Part shown: one piece after another, positions 9,025 to 17,976 of the stretch
Numbering within the stretch: position 1 is the stretch's first letter
Layout: every line of letters starts with the position of its first letter
Source: Inquilinus limosus
Lineage (GTDB): Bacteria > Pseudomonadota > Alphaproteobacteria > DSM-16000 > Inquilinaceae
Direction: 5' to 3'
Length of the DNA stretch: 64,000 bases
Assembly (NCBI RefSeq): GCF_002195995.1
Contig: NZ_NHON01000005.1
Span: 18,871 to 82,870 of the forward strand
Program-made: the position numbers and the translations under genes
Notes under the pieces: generated by a model
Database searches by the model: none
The model's input: the letters and a program-made list of their open reading frames with translations, nothing else
What the model was told of the DNA's origin: nothing

Positions 9025-11139
9025 CTACCCTGCCTCCCCCGCCGGCTTGGCGCGGTCCAGCGCGTGCTGGGCCACGGCGGGCGGCACCGCCCCTCCTCCG
9101 CCGCCGCCGGCCACGGTGACGGTCGGGACGGCGAAGGCGATGCCGTTGGCCTCGAAGGCCTTCTTGATCATCGCCATCGCCCGGCGCCGGATCACGAACT
9201 GCTCGCCCGGCCTGGTCATCATCTTCAGCCGGATCTGGATGGCGTAGTCGCCGAACTGCTCCACCCCCTGCATCTTCAGCGTCTCCAGGATATGCGGCGC
9301 GAATTCCGGGTCGGCCGCCAGTTCCTTGCCGACCTGCTTGACGATCGGTTTGATCTTGTCGAGGTCGGTGTCGTAGGTGACCGACACCGTCATCTTGTCG
9401 ATCACCCAGTCGCGCGAATAGTTGGTGATCTTGTCCAGCGAGCCGAACGGGATGGTGTGCAGGGCGCCGCGGTGGTGGCGCAGCTTGAGCGAGCGCAGCG
9501 AGAACCCCTCCACCGTGCCGCGGATGCTGCCGCTCTCGATGTATTCGCCGATGCGGAAGGCGTCGTCGAACAGGAAGAACATGCCGGAGATGACGTCCTT
9601 CACCAGCGTCTGGGCGCCGAAGCCGACGGCCAGGCCGACCACGCCGGCGCCGGCGACCAGCGGCCCGATCTCCACCCCCAGCGCCGCCAGGGCGATCAGC
9701 CCGGCCATCACTGCCAGCACCACGAACAGCACGTTCTTCAGAATCGGCAGCAGCGTGCGCAGCCGGGCGTGGCGCCGGGCGTCGTCGCCGGTGCCGAGCC
9801 CGCCCGCATTGGCGGTGACGATGCGCTGATCCAGCCAGGCGCGCAGCAGGTGCCAGGCGAAATCGGCCACCAGGAACACGATCGCGGCGTTGATGGCACC
9901 GCGCATCAGGCGCGTCAGCACGGTGTCGCGCGTGGTCAGGGCGGCGAGGTCGAGCCCCAGCACCGCGGCGACCAGCAGCGCTGCGCCGATCACCAGCAGG
10001 GCGCGCAGGCCGCGCTCCAGCGACACGCCGAGCACCGACGGGATCTCCTCCGCCGCCGCGGCCCCGGCCGGGCGCAGCACATGCTTGACCGCCAGATGGC
10101 TGCCGCGGATGGCGATCGGCAGCAGCAGCAGGATGACACCGACATAGAAGGGCGCGACCGAGCCGGTGAACAGCGCCAGCCAGATGCCGATCAGGTAGAG
10201 CGTCAGCATCCAGGTGCCGATCCGGTGGTCGTGGCCGATCCGGTCGCGGCCGTCGAAGGTCGGGGCGCGCCATAGCGCCGTCAGGGTCAGGCCCAGCAGG
10301 ACGACGCCGCAGGCCAGGCCGACCAGATACCAGCTCTCCCGCCGCAGCCCCAGCGTGGTCAGGACGTCCAGGGTGAACTGCACGAAGAAGAACCAGCCCA
10401 CCAGGATCGCCGACCAGACGAACCAGAAATGCGCGGTCGGTGTCGCCATCGGCACCAGCCGGAACCGCTCCGCCCCTGGCGCCAGGATGATACGGCCCAG
10501 CACCAGCGTCACCCGCACGATCAGCACCAGCAGCAGGTAGGACAGCACGATCTCCTGCAGCAGCGGCGGCCAGTCGAACAGCAGGAAGGCGCCGATGCTG
10601 CCGAGGGCGAAGACGAAGATCAGGCCGAGGCCGTAGACCGAGCGCAGCCACACCGCCTGCAGCCGGCCATGCAGCGTGTCGAGCTGGGTGCCGATCAGCC
10701 GGCGGCGGAAGCGGGCCGACAGATACCAGTAGAGCTTCTCGGCGCCGAAGCCGAGGCCGACGAAGACCGCGAGCGACAGGATCGTCCACAGCAGCCCCTG
10801 GTCCTCCAGCTGCGCCACCAGCACCCGCCGGGCGGCGGCGAGCTCGGCCGGCAGCGCCGGGGCGGCGGCGACCAGCGCGCGGAGGAAGCCCCGCGTGGCG
10901 TCGATGCCGCCGGCCAGGCTTTGCTGCACCCCCTCGGCGGCGGGCGCGGCGCCGGCGTCCCCGGCGGCCGGGGCGGCGACCTGGCTCTGCAGCCAGCCGC
11001 GCACCTCCGGGTCCTGCAGCAGCTCGGCCAGGCTGCGCAGCTTCTCCGGGCTCGGCGGCGGTGCGGCCTGCTGGGCCGGGGCAGCCCCCGGGGCGCCCAG
11101 CCCGAGCAGGAGGACGAACAGAAACAGCAGGCGATGCAT
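9025..11139 (-). CDS. Large MscS-family mechanosensitive channel
   Basis: A 704-residue inner-membrane protein. A signal peptide (residues 1-23, ending APAQQ) and a Pro/Ala-rich periplasmic segment precede about eleven hydrophobic helices. The pore helix and MscS beta domain lie at about 510-680: the Gly/Ala-rich 'AGAGVVGLAVGFGAQTLVKD' is the classical TM3, followed by 'GMFFLFDDAFRIGEYI' and 'TVEGFSLRSLKLR'. The extra helices put it in the larger MscM/YjeP/YbdG-like group, not small MscS. The ATG at 11139 was chosen because it opens the signal peptide; the frame stays open further upstream but into the neighbouring gene. Role: release of solutes at osmotic downshock. Confidence 0.92.
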   Translation of the reverse strand: MHRLLFLFVLLLGLGAPGAAPAQQAAPPPSPEKLRSLAELLQDPEVRGWLQSQVAAPAAGDAGAAPAAEGVQQSLAGGIDATRGFLRALVAAAPALPAELAAARRVLVAQLEDQGLLWTILSLAVFVGLGFGAEKLYWYLSARFRRRLIGTQLDTLHGRLQAVWLRSVYGLGLIFVFALGSIGAFLLFDWPPLLQEIVLSYLLLVLIVRVTLVLGRIILAPGAERFRLVPMATPTAHFWFVWSAILVGWFFFVQFTLDVLTTLGLRRESWYLVGLACGVVLLGLTLTALWRAPTFDGRDRIGHDHRIGTWMLTLYLIGIWLALFTGSVAPFYVGVILLLLPIAIRGSHLAVKHVLRPAGAAAAEEIPSVLGVSLERGLRALLVIGAALLVAAVLGLDLAALTTRDTVLTRLMRGAINAAIVFLVADFAWHLLRAWLDQRIVTANAGGLGTGDDARRHARLRTLLPILKNVLFVVLAVMAGLIALAALGVEIGPLVAGAGVVGLAVGFGAQTLVKDVISGMFFLFDDAFRIGEYIESGSIRGTVEGFSLRSLKLRHHRGALHTIPFGSLDKITNYSRDWVIDKMTVSVTYDTDLDKIKPIVKQVGKELAADPEFAPHILETLKMQGVEQFGDYAIQIRLKMMTRPGEQFVIRRRAMAMIKKAFEANGIAFAVPTVTVAGGGGGGAVPPAVAQHALDRAKPAGEAG

Positions 11140-11153
11140 GGCGGGACAGCCCC

Positions 11154-12356
11154 TCAGCCGATCTCGGGCGATGATAGAGCGCGGGCGCCGCGAAGCGACA
11201 GCCGTTCCCACACCGCGACCACCAGCATCACCACCGCCACGCCGGCGGAGAGCAGCAGCGGCGACAGCCCGTCCGACAGCGGGATCAGCAGGGCCAGCAG
11301 CACCAGGCCGGCCAGATGCGACAGCGGGATGCGGCCGGCGGTCGACCATTTGAACAGCGAGTTGCCGAGCAGGTACAGCGCCGGCCCGCCCAGCAGCGCG
11401 GCCACGGTACCGACGCCGACATGGCCCGTGGGATGGGCCAGCACCAGCTCGTCCGCCACGGCGCCGACGATGATGCCGGCGACGATCAGCAGGTGGATAT
11501 AGGTGTAGGCGATGCGCGCCAGCCGCCCGGGATCTTCGGCATGGGCGATGCGGTGGCTGCCGCGCTCGGCCCCAATGTCGAAATAGATCCACCACATCGC
11601 CACGCTGCCGATGAAGGAGATGACGAAGGCGGCGACGGTGGCCGCGTCCCGCTCCAGCTCGGCGAAGGTGGCGCCGGTGACCAGGATCGATTCACCCAGC
11701 GCGATGATCACGAACAGGCCGCAGCGCTCGGCCATGTGCCCGCCCTCGACATCCCAGTCGGCGGTGGTGGAGCGGCCGAGGCCGGGCGTCCAGAAGCCGA
11801 GCGAGGGCGAGACGTATTCGATCGCCAGCGCCATGGCCCACAGCGCCAGCCGCGCCTCCGCCTCCACGAAGGCGCCGGCGATCCAGAACACGGCGGACAC
11901 CGCCAGCCAGGCGCTGATGCGCAGGAAGTTGCGACAATTGCCCGGGCTGTGGCCGCGCAGCGCCGCGGCGGTGAACAGGCTGCGCCCGAGCTGCATGAAG
12001 ACGTAGGCGCCGGCAAAGGCCAGCCCCTTTCCGGCGAAGGCCTCGGGCAGCGAGGTCGACAGCACCAGACCGGCCAGCATCAGCACCAGCAGCAGCAGGC
12101 GCACCGGCGTGCGCTCCGGGTCCAGCCAGTTGGTGACCCAGGAAGTGTAGATCCACACCCACCACACGGCCAGGAACAGCAAAGCCATGTGCACCGCGCC
12201 GAGCAGGGTGAGGTCGTGCAGCAGCCCGTGCGACAGCTGGGTGATGGCGAAGACGAAGACCAGGTCGAAGAACAGCTCGACGAAGGTGACCTTGCCGTGC
12301 TCATGCGCCTTGCGCGGGCGGAGCAGGTTGCGCGGCCGGGCGGCCTGGACGGTCAT
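11154..12356 (-). CDS. ltrA: Low-temperature-requirement A (LtrA) family membrane protein
   Basis: A 400-residue protein with about ten transmembrane helices. The LtrA signature is at the start: a basic stretch, 'HGKVTFVELFFDLVFVFAI' and 'QLSHGLL', then 'LAVWWVWIYTSWVTNWLDPE'. The middle holds 'AERCGLFVIIALGESILVTG', also typical. LtrA was first described in Listeria as needed for growth in the cold, but its molecular function is unknown. It sits 14 bases upstream of the MscS gene on the same strand and 34 bases downstream of the orphan cyclase-type domain, so they may share a transcript. Confidence 0.9.
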   Translation of the reverse strand: MTVQAARPRNLLRPRKAHEHGKVTFVELFFDLVFVFAITQLSHGLLHDLTLLGAVHMALLFLAVWWVWIYTSWVTNWLDPERTPVRLLLLVLMLAGLVLSTSLPEAFAGKGLAFAGAYVFMQLGRSLFTAAALRGHSPGNCRNFLRISAWLAVSAVFWIAGAFVEAEARLALWAMALAIEYVSPSLGFWTPGLGRSTTADWDVEGGHMAERCGLFVIIALGESILVTGATFAELERDAATVAAFVISFIGSVAMWWIYFDIGAERGSHRIAHAEDPGRLARIAYTYIHLLIVAGIIVGAVADELVLAHPTGHVGVGTVAALLGGPALYLLGNSLFKWSTAGRIPLSHLAGLVLLALLIPLSDGLSPLLLSAGVAVVMLVVAVWERLSLRGARALSSPEIG

Positions 12357-12390
12357 GCGCGAATTCCCCCGAATCCGATGGTGATCAATC

Positions 12391-12969
12391 CTATGCCTGC
12401 CCCTGCATCCGCGCGAGATGCCGCGCGGCGGCCGCCTCCAGCACCGGGCTCAGCGCCTCGGCCAGCGTCTCGAGCTGGCCAATGTCGTCCCCACCGAAGC
12501 CGCCGCAGCGATCGGTGACCGCCGCCAGCGACGCCATCCGCCCATCGGCGAAGGGCATCGGCAGGGCCAGGTAGTCGGTGGCGCCCTGCGCGGCCAGGCG
12601 GTGCAGCAGCGGATGCGCCGCCGCCGGCACCGCGGGCTCCAGCCGCAGCCGGAACGCCGTGCCGGTGCGGTCGATATGCTCCAGCGGGCTGCCGATATAG
12701 GCCGGCGACCGCCGCAGCCCGGCCTGGGCGACCCGATCACGGTCGAGCGGCCGGCCGCGGGTCCAGACCGCGGCCCAGCCATCCAGGCGCGGCCCGTCGG
12801 CCCGCAGCGACAGGCGCAGCCGCACCAGCGGCGCGCCCGCCTCCACCAGCCGCAGGGCCAGCGCCTGGGTCAGCGCGTTCGGGTCGGCCAGGAACCGGCC
12901 CTCGCGGAACAGCCAGGACAGGATGGGCGCCAGCGCCCAGCCGTCCCCGGCGTCCGCGAGGGTGCTCAT
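12391..12969 (-). CDS. Orphan N-terminal sensor domain of class III adenylate cyclase type, catalytic domain absent
   Basis: A 192-residue protein. It resembles the N-terminal regulatory domain that precedes the cyclase domain in many alphaproteobacterial adenylate/guanylate cyclases: 'LSWLFREGRFLADPN', a central 'SPLEHIDRTGTAFRLRLE', then 'GATDYLALPMPFADG' and 'TDRCGGFGGDD'. In those proteins the helix ending here is followed at once by the catalytic domain, but here a stop codon follows 'ARHLARMQG'. I use the ATG at 12969, which has GGGGCGGA just upstream and avoids most of the overlap with the SDR gene. It may be a free sensor domain or the remains of a cyclase. Confidence 0.6.
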   Translation of the reverse strand: MSTLADAGDGWALAPILSWLFREGRFLADPNALTQALALRLVEAGAPLVRLRLSLRADGPRLDGWAAVWTRGRPLDRDRVAQAGLRRSPAYIGSPLEHIDRTGTAFRLRLEPAVPAAAHPLLHRLAAQGATDYLALPMPFADGRMASLAAVTDRCGGFGGDDIGQLETLAEALSPVLEAAAARHLARMQGQA

Positions 12970-12979
12970 TCCGCCCCGG

Positions 12980-13735
12980 CTAGCGGGTGGTGTAGCCGCC
13001 ATTGGCGAACAGGGTCTGGCCGGTGATCCAGCCGCCCTGGGTCGCCAGGAAGCGGACGATCGGCACGATCTCCTGGATCCTGGTCAGCCCGCCCAGGGCC
13101 GAGGCCGCGGTGTGGTAGGCCACGGAATCCGGGGTCTCCGCCGGGTAGAAGAAGGGCGTGTCCATCGGGCCCGGGCCGATATTGTTCACCGAGATGCCGC
13201 GGGCCCCGAACTCCTTGGCCGCGGCGCGGGTGAAATGCTCGACCGGCGCCTTGGCCCCGGCATAGGTCGAGTAGAGCCCGGTGAAGGCGGCCAGCAGCGA
13301 GGTCACGATGGTGATGATCCGCCCGCCATCCTCCAGCGTCTTGCCGGCTTCGCGGATGAAGAAATAGGCGGCCTTGGAGTTGACCGCGAACATCTCGTCG
13401 TATTCGGCCTCGGTGGTCTCGACGAAGGGCTTCTTCAGCACCTTGCCGGCGGTGTTGACGGCAACGTCGACCCGGCCGAAGCGCGACTTCGCCTCGGCGA
13501 ACAGGCGCTCGACCTCGGCCACCCGGGTCAGGTCGCCCTGCAGGGCGAAGGCGTCGCCGCCCGCGGCCTTGACCGCGGCCACGGTCTCCTCGGCCGCCGC
13601 CCTGGTGCCGTCGCTGTTGAAGTTGATCGCGATCCGCGCGCCGGCGCCGGCCAGGTCGCGGCTGATCAGGCCGCCGAGATTCTTGGCGCCGCCGCCGATG
13701 ACGACGACCTTGTCCTTGAGGGGCTGGGGGGACAT
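12980..13735 (-). CDS. Short-chain dehydrogenase/reductase
   Basis: A 251-residue SDR. The cofactor loop reads G-G-G-A-K-N-L-G-G near residue 15, a variant found in a known SDR subgroup; 'LQGDLTRVAEVERLF' binds the adenine ring. The active site is Ser in 'IVTSLLAAFTG' and Tyr-Lys in Y-A-G-A-K. The C terminus ends with the usual 'ITGQTLFANGGY'. The N terminus has basic/Asn residues after the second strand ('INFNSDGTRAA'), which would suit NADP. Substrate unknown. Divergently transcribed from the AraC gene, which probably controls it. Confidence 0.9.
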   Translation of the reverse strand: MSPQPLKDKVVVIGGGAKNLGGLISRDLAGAGARIAINFNSDGTRAAAEETVAAVKAAGGDAFALQGDLTRVAEVERLFAEAKSRFGRVDVAVNTAGKVLKKPFVETTEAEYDEMFAVNSKAAYFFIREAGKTLEDGGRIITIVTSLLAAFTGLYSTYAGAKAPVEHFTRAAAKEFGARGISVNNIGPGPMDTPFFYPAETPDSVAYHTAASALGGLTRIQEIVPIVRFLATQGGWITGQTLFANGGYTTR

Positions 13736-13857
13736 GGCATGCTTCTCCGATGCGGGCCGGACCGTCCGGCCGATGGAGGCAGGGTGCCAGCCGGCAGGGC
13801 CGCGGCGCTTCCACGATGCCCGCCGCGGTTGCAGATTCTCCGACGGCATCTAGAATA

Positions 13858-13871
13858 GATAAAATTTTATC
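13858..13871. promoter_or_regulatory. Perfect 14-bp palindrome between divergent SDR and AraC genes
   Basis: GATAAAATTTTATC reads identically on both strands. It lies in a 162-base divergent intergenic region, 27 bases before the AraC start and 122 bases from the SDR start, in otherwise GC-rich DNA. It could be an operator or an AT-rich promoter element. Confidence 0.45.
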
Positions 13872-13897
13872 CTTCTCTCTCCCGGCAGGCAGGTGCG

Positions 13898-14746
13898 ATG
13901 GCAGGCACATCCCCCATTCCGACCGAGATCCAGGGGCGCTGGGGCCCGGTCGAGCTGGTGGTGACGCGCGAGGACATCCGCGCCGCGACGGCCTGGCAGA
14001 TGCGCGAGGCCCGGCATGCGGTGATCGTGCATCTCGGCGGCCCGATGAAACGACTGGAGACCGAGCTGGACGGCGTCGCCGCCAAGCCCGGCCCGCCTTC
14101 GGCCGGCGATATCTGGGTGGTTCCGGCGGGCCGGCGCTATGCCAGCCAGGCCAGCGGCGGGCGCATCCGCTACGGCGTGCTGTATGTCGAGCCGGAGGCG
14201 CTGGCGCAGCTGACAGGGGATGGCGGGATCGCGCCGCGCCTCGCCCATCGCGACGAGTTCCTGTACCGCTCGGTCGAGCGGCTGGCCGGGCTGATCGGCC
14301 AGGATGACGATGTCTCGGGCCTGCTGGGCGGCAGCCTGGGCCAGGCCCTGGCGCTGCACCTGGCGCAGGGCTACCGCACCGGCGACGCCGCGGCGGGCCC
14401 GCGCGGGCCGCGGCTGGGCGAGCGGGCGCAGGCGCGGCTGCAGGAGCGCATCCACAGCCATCTCGGCGACCGGATCACGCTGGACGACCTGGCCGTGATC
14501 GCCGGGATGAGCCCGCACAACCTGCTGATCGCCTTCCGCGCGGCCTTCGGCACCACCCCGGCGCAATATGTCATCGCCCAGCGGCTGCGCCGGGCGCGGT
14601 GGCTGCTGGCCAACACGGCGCAGGACATCACCACGATCGCGCTGGAGACCGGCTTCGCCAGCCACAGCCACCTGACCACCGCCTTCAAGCGCCATGTCGG
14701 GCTGGCGCCGCGGGACTTCCGCCGGCGCTGGCGCGACGACGCCTGA
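13898..14746 (+). CDS. AraC-family transcriptional regulator
   Basis: A 282-residue regulator. Residues 1-165 are a cupin-like sensor domain of the AraC_binding_2 kind ('GPPSAGDIWVVPAGRRYASQ'). Residues 180-280 carry the two helix-turn-helix motifs: 'ITLDDLAVIAGMSPHNLLIA' and 'DITTIALETGFASHSHLTTA', ending with the AraC signature 'FKRHVGLAPRDFRR'. Its divergent neighbour is an SDR oxidoreductase, the likely target. It ends nine bases before the convergent DUF4893 gene. Confidence 0.92.
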   Translation: MAGTSPIPTEIQGRWGPVELVVTREDIRAATAWQMREARHAVIVHLGGPMKRLETELDGVAAKPGPPSAGDIWVVPAGRRYASQASGGRIRYGVLYVEPEALAQLTGDGGIAPRLAHRDEFLYRSVERLAGLIGQDDDVSGLLGGSLGQALALHLAQGYRTGDAAAGPRGPRLGERAQARLQERIHSHLGDRITLDDLAVIAGMSPHNLLIAFRAAFGTTPAQYVIAQRLRRARWLLANTAQDITTIALETGFASHSHLTTAFKRHVGLAPRDFRRRWRDDA

Positions 14747-14755
14747 GCTCGGGCC

Positions 14756-15355
14756 TTACCGGATGCGCTGGAGCTCCATGATGTCGAACTGGGATTCGAA
14801 GCGCGGCGACGGGAATTCCAGCCGCAGCCGGTCGGGCCCGACCCGGACCAGATAGGCGACCTGGTCGCGCTCGGCGTCCTTGCCATAGGGCTTCGGCTTG
14901 CCCTCATAGCCGTAATAGGAGGTGCCGACATAGGTCAGCCGGTCGGGGTTGGCGTTGTCATAGAAGGTGCCGGCGGTGCGCTGCGAGCCGGAGATCTTGT
15001 CCAGCCGCAGCCCGGCCGCGTCGTCGGTGATGCGGCAGCGGAACCAGTCATAGATCACCAGCGGCAGGGTGTCGCTGCCGCCCAGCTTGGCCACCCGGCA
15101 GCGCCAGGTGCCAGCCAGGTCGGTGGCGCCGCGGATCGCCTGCGGCTTGCCGGACAGGATCTGGTCCAGCATGGCCACCGCCGCCTTGTCGTCGCTCTCG
15201 CGGGCGGCGCCGATCGCCTCGCCGCGCACGGAATCGAAGCTCTCGAGCCGCTGGCGGTCGTCGGCCGACAGCTTGCCCGGCAGGTCGCCATCGGCCAGCG
15301 CGGGCGCCGCCGCGGCCAGGGCGAGGATCATCGCCAATGTTGCGCGAAGCGCCAT
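14756..15355 (-). CDS. DUF4893 domain protein, exported
   Basis: A 199-residue protein with a clear Sec signal peptide (residues 1-21, cleavage after ALA). The mature part matches the DUF4893 pattern: 'GTWRCRVAKLGG' with 'VYDWFRCRI'-like spacing of two cysteines, which could form a disulfide, and a C-terminal 'YGKDAERDQVAYLVRVGPDRLRLEFP'. Periplasmic location is expected. The function of the family is unknown. It lies 24 bases downstream of the ATP-grasp ligase gene on the same strand, so it may be the third gene of that operon. Confidence 0.8.
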   Translation of the reverse strand: MALRATLAMILALAAAAPALADGDLPGKLSADDRQRLESFDSVRGEAIGAARESDDKAAVAMLDQILSGKPQAIRGATDLAGTWRCRVAKLGGSDTLPLVIYDWFRCRITDDAAGLRLDKISGSQRTAGTFYDNANPDRLTYVGTSYYGYEGKPKPYGKDAERDQVAYLVRVGPDRLRLEFPSPRFESQFDIMELQRIR

Positions 15356-15379
15356 TCCGTTCCCCCTCGGCGCGCCGGG

Positions 15380-16843
15380 TCAGCCGGCGTCGATACGGTC
15401 GATGAACCAGCGGCAGACCCGCCGCCACAAATCGTCCTTGGCGACCAGATCCTCGCAGCCATGGTCGAGATTGGGATTGTCGTTGATCTCGATCACGAAC
15501 ACCCCCTTCTCGGTCTGCTTCAGGTCGACGCCGTAGAGGCCGTCGCCGATCAGCCTGGCCGCGCGCACGGCGACGTCCAGCACCTCGGCCGGCACCTCGT
15601 CCAGCGCGAAGGTCTTGAAGTTGCCCCAGCCGACCTTGCCGTCGGCCGAGTGGCGGACGATCTGCCAGTGCTTCTTCGCCATCATGTACTGGCAGACGAA
15701 CAGCGGCTCACCATCCAGCACGCCGACGCGCCAGTCATGCTCGGTCGGCATGAACTCCTGCGCCAGGATGACGTCGGAATCGTCCAGCAGCTGTTCGGCC
15801 ATCTGCTCCAGCTCGCGCCGGTCATTGGCCTTGAATACGCCGCGGCTGAAGGACCCGTCCGGGATCTTCAGCACGATCGGATAGGCGAACTCCTCCTCCA
15901 GCCGCTCGATGTTCTTCAGGCTGTCGACCACCACCGTCTTCGGCGTCGGGATCTTGTTCGCGGACAGGAGCTCGTAGAGATAGACCTTGTTGGTGCAGCG
16001 CAGGATCGAGGTGCTGTCGTCGATCACCGGCATGCCCTCCTGCTCCGCCCTGCGGGCGAAGCGGAAGGTGTGGTTGTCGATCGCCGTGGTCTCGCGGATG
16101 AACAACGCATCGTATTCGGCCAGGCGCAGCAGGTCCTTCTTCTCGATCAGCTCCACCTCCATGTCCATGGTCTCGGCCACGCGGGCGAGCTTCAGGAGCG
16201 AGCGATGGGTCGAGGGCGCGAACTCCTCCTTCGGGTTGAACAGCACGGCCAGGGTGTACTTGGCCGGCTTGTTCTCCTTCGGGTTCCGCCAGCCCTGGCG
16301 GGTGTAGAGGTCGAGCGTGTCGTAGAAGAAGGCTTCGGTCTCGCCCTCGATGTCGGCGATCGAGAGCTCGCCGATCGAGGCGATGCGGAAGCGGTCGGTG
16401 AAGCGGACCTTGACCTCGAGGATCGGGGCCCGGAACCAGTCGAACACCCGGCGGCCGAAATCCTGGAACCGGTCGTCATCGGCCCGGCCGAAGCAGATGA
16501 TCAGCTTGAACGGCCCGCCCGGCGGCACCGACAGCCGCTTGATCCGACGGTTGAGGTCATCCTCCAGGTCCGGCAGGGCGATCTTGTAGAGCGTCTTCTG
16601 GCCCAGATCGAGGATGGTCTCGACCATCGGGATGACCCGGTGGGCGCGGGCCTCGGCCAGCAGCGAGACGTAGTAGCCCCGCGTCATATAGGCGGTGGAC
16701 CGGGTCAGGTTGATGACCTTGGGGTCGCCGGCCTTCAGCATCTGCGGCCGGGCGATGTAGTCCCGGGCGGTGACGAGCTGGCGGCCGTCAGCGTCGCCCT
16801 TGAAGTCGCCAATACGGTCGACGACGATGATCCAACCGCTCAT
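15380..16843 (-). CDS. RimK-like ATP-grasp amide ligase with RLAN N-terminal domain
   Basis: A 487-residue cytoplasmic enzyme. Residues 1-170 correspond to the RimK-like ATP-grasp N-terminal (RLAN) domain ('GRQLVTARDYIARPQML'), and about 280-470 to the ATP-grasp fold: 'YPIVLKIPDGSFSRGVFKA' (ATP lysine and Gly-rich loop), 'AQEFMPTEHDWRVGVLDG', and the Mg-binding 'VIEINDNPNLDHG' near 450-462. RimK relatives join glutamate or other amino acids to a carboxyl group, often on a protein or peptide C terminus. The ATG overlaps the stop of the GNAT-C39 gene by 4 bases (ATGA). Substrate unknown; see the finding on this pair. Confidence 0.88.
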   Translation of the reverse strand: MSGWIIVVDRIGDFKGDADGRQLVTARDYIARPQMLKAGDPKVINLTRSTAYMTRGYYVSLLAEARAHRVIPMVETILDLGQKTLYKIALPDLEDDLNRRIKRLSVPPGGPFKLIICFGRADDDRFQDFGRRVFDWFRAPILEVKVRFTDRFRIASIGELSIADIEGETEAFFYDTLDLYTRQGWRNPKENKPAKYTLAVLFNPKEEFAPSTHRSLLKLARVAETMDMEVELIEKKDLLRLAEYDALFIRETTAIDNHTFRFARRAEQEGMPVIDDSTSILRCTNKVYLYELLSANKIPTPKTVVVDSLKNIERLEEEFAYPIVLKIPDGSFSRGVFKANDRRELEQMAEQLLDDSDVILAQEFMPTEHDWRVGVLDGEPLFVCQYMMAKKHWQIVRHSADGKVGWGNFKTFALDEVPAEVLDVAVRAARLIGDGLYGVDLKQTEKGVFVIEINDNPNLDHGCEDLVAKDDLWRRVCRWFIDRIDAG

Positions 16844-17976
16844 TGGGCCTTCCTGCTGAGCACGACCGCGGCCCTGAGCTGGGTGCGGCCGTAGCGGGCC
16901 ATGCGTTCGAACTCGCGCCGCGGGATCGGGAGGTTGGCCTTGGCCGAGGCGCTCTCCATCTCCGTCACCGCGACCCAGGGGTCGTGCACATAGATGAAAC
17001 GCTCGTCGAAGCCGTTTGCGACCACCCAGTGCGGATTTTTTTCGCCATAGCCTCGGAACAAGCTGATCAGCACGATCGGGATCGCGCCTTCGGAGATCAG
17101 GCCGCACATTTCAGGCAAACCGAGGGCACGGTGCACCACCTCGATCCGGCGGCGGGCGCAGCGGGCGCGAAAATCCTCCTGCACCACCGTCATCACCGCC
17201 TTCTTGTCGGGGCTGCGGACGCCGTCGAGGAACAGCAGGGAATCGTCACTGACGAAGATCCGCGCCCGCAGGCCGCGGTCATGCGCCGCCAGCGCCATGC
17301 CGTAGGGGTCGCAGCCGCCATGGCCCGAGGTCATGTAGATCGTCGTCGCCTCGCGCCACAGCCGCAGCTCGCGCGCCCGGCTCAGCTCCGTGTCCGGGTC
17401 CAGCGCCTTCAGCGCCATCAGCAGCGTCGCGGCGCCGCAGGTGAAGTTGGTGGTCTGGGCGTAATAGGGCACGTGCAGGTCGGTCTGCGGCAGGTCTTCG
17501 ATACCCAGCCGCTTCTCGAAGCGCAGCGCGTCGGCATGGTCCTCGTAAAAGTCGAGATAGCGCCCGAAATGCCGGTAGCCGCGCGACTCGTAGAGCGCAA
17601 TCGCCTTGGCGTTGTCCGGCCGCACCTCCAGCCGCAGGAACAGCGCGCCCTCGTCATGCGCCGCGCGCTCCGATGCCTCCAGCAACCGGGCGCCGAGGCC
17701 GCGGCCGCGGACCTCGGGGTCGACGGCGAGGGAGTAAAGCCGGGCCAGCGCCGTGGTCCGGCGCAGCAGCACCAGGGCGTAGCCGAGCAGCCGGCCGCCT
17801 TCCTCCGCCGCCAGGCAGACGGCATGCCCCTTGGTCAGCAGGTGCAGGAAGCTGCGCCGGCTGATGCGGTCATGGTCGAAGGCGCGGGATTCAATCTCCA
17901 GCAGCCGCGGCACGTCGTCGGGCGTGGCGATCCGGATGGTTTCGGCGGTCGGGGCGGCGGGGCGGTGGTCGGGCAT
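16840..17976 (-). CDS. GNAT acetyltransferase fused to C39-like cysteine peptidase
   Basis: A 378-residue two-domain protein. Residues 12-157 are a RimI-type GNAT acetyltransferase with the acetyl-CoA loop R-G-R-G-L-G-A-R at 90-97 and 'NAKAIALYESRGYR' at 122-135. Residues 162-378 are a papain-fold C39-like peptidase: nucleophile Cys180 in 'NFTCGAA', His316 in 'NPHWVV', Asp332 in 'VHDPW'. All three catalytic residues are present. The ATG at 17976 is used because the GNAT domain starts a few residues later; an earlier in-frame ATG at 18111 overlaps the divergent gene. It is first in an operon with the ATP-grasp ligase. Confidence 0.9.
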   Translation of the reverse strand: MPDHRPAAPTAETIRIATPDDVPRLLEIESRAFDHDRISRRSFLHLLTKGHAVCLAAEEGGRLLGYALVLLRRTTALARLYSLAVDPEVRGRGLGARLLEASERAAHDEGALFLRLEVRPDNAKAIALYESRGYRHFGRYLDFYEDHADALRFEKRLGIEDLPQTDLHVPYYAQTTNFTCGAATLLMALKALDPDTELSRARELRLWREATTIYMTSGHGGCDPYGMALAAHDRGLRARIFVSDDSLLFLDGVRSPDKKAVMTVVQEDFRARCARRRIEVVHRALGLPEMCGLISEGAIPIVLISLFRGYGEKNPHWVVANGFDERFIYVHDPWVAVTEMESASAKANLPIPRREFERMARYGRTQLRAAVVLSRKAQ

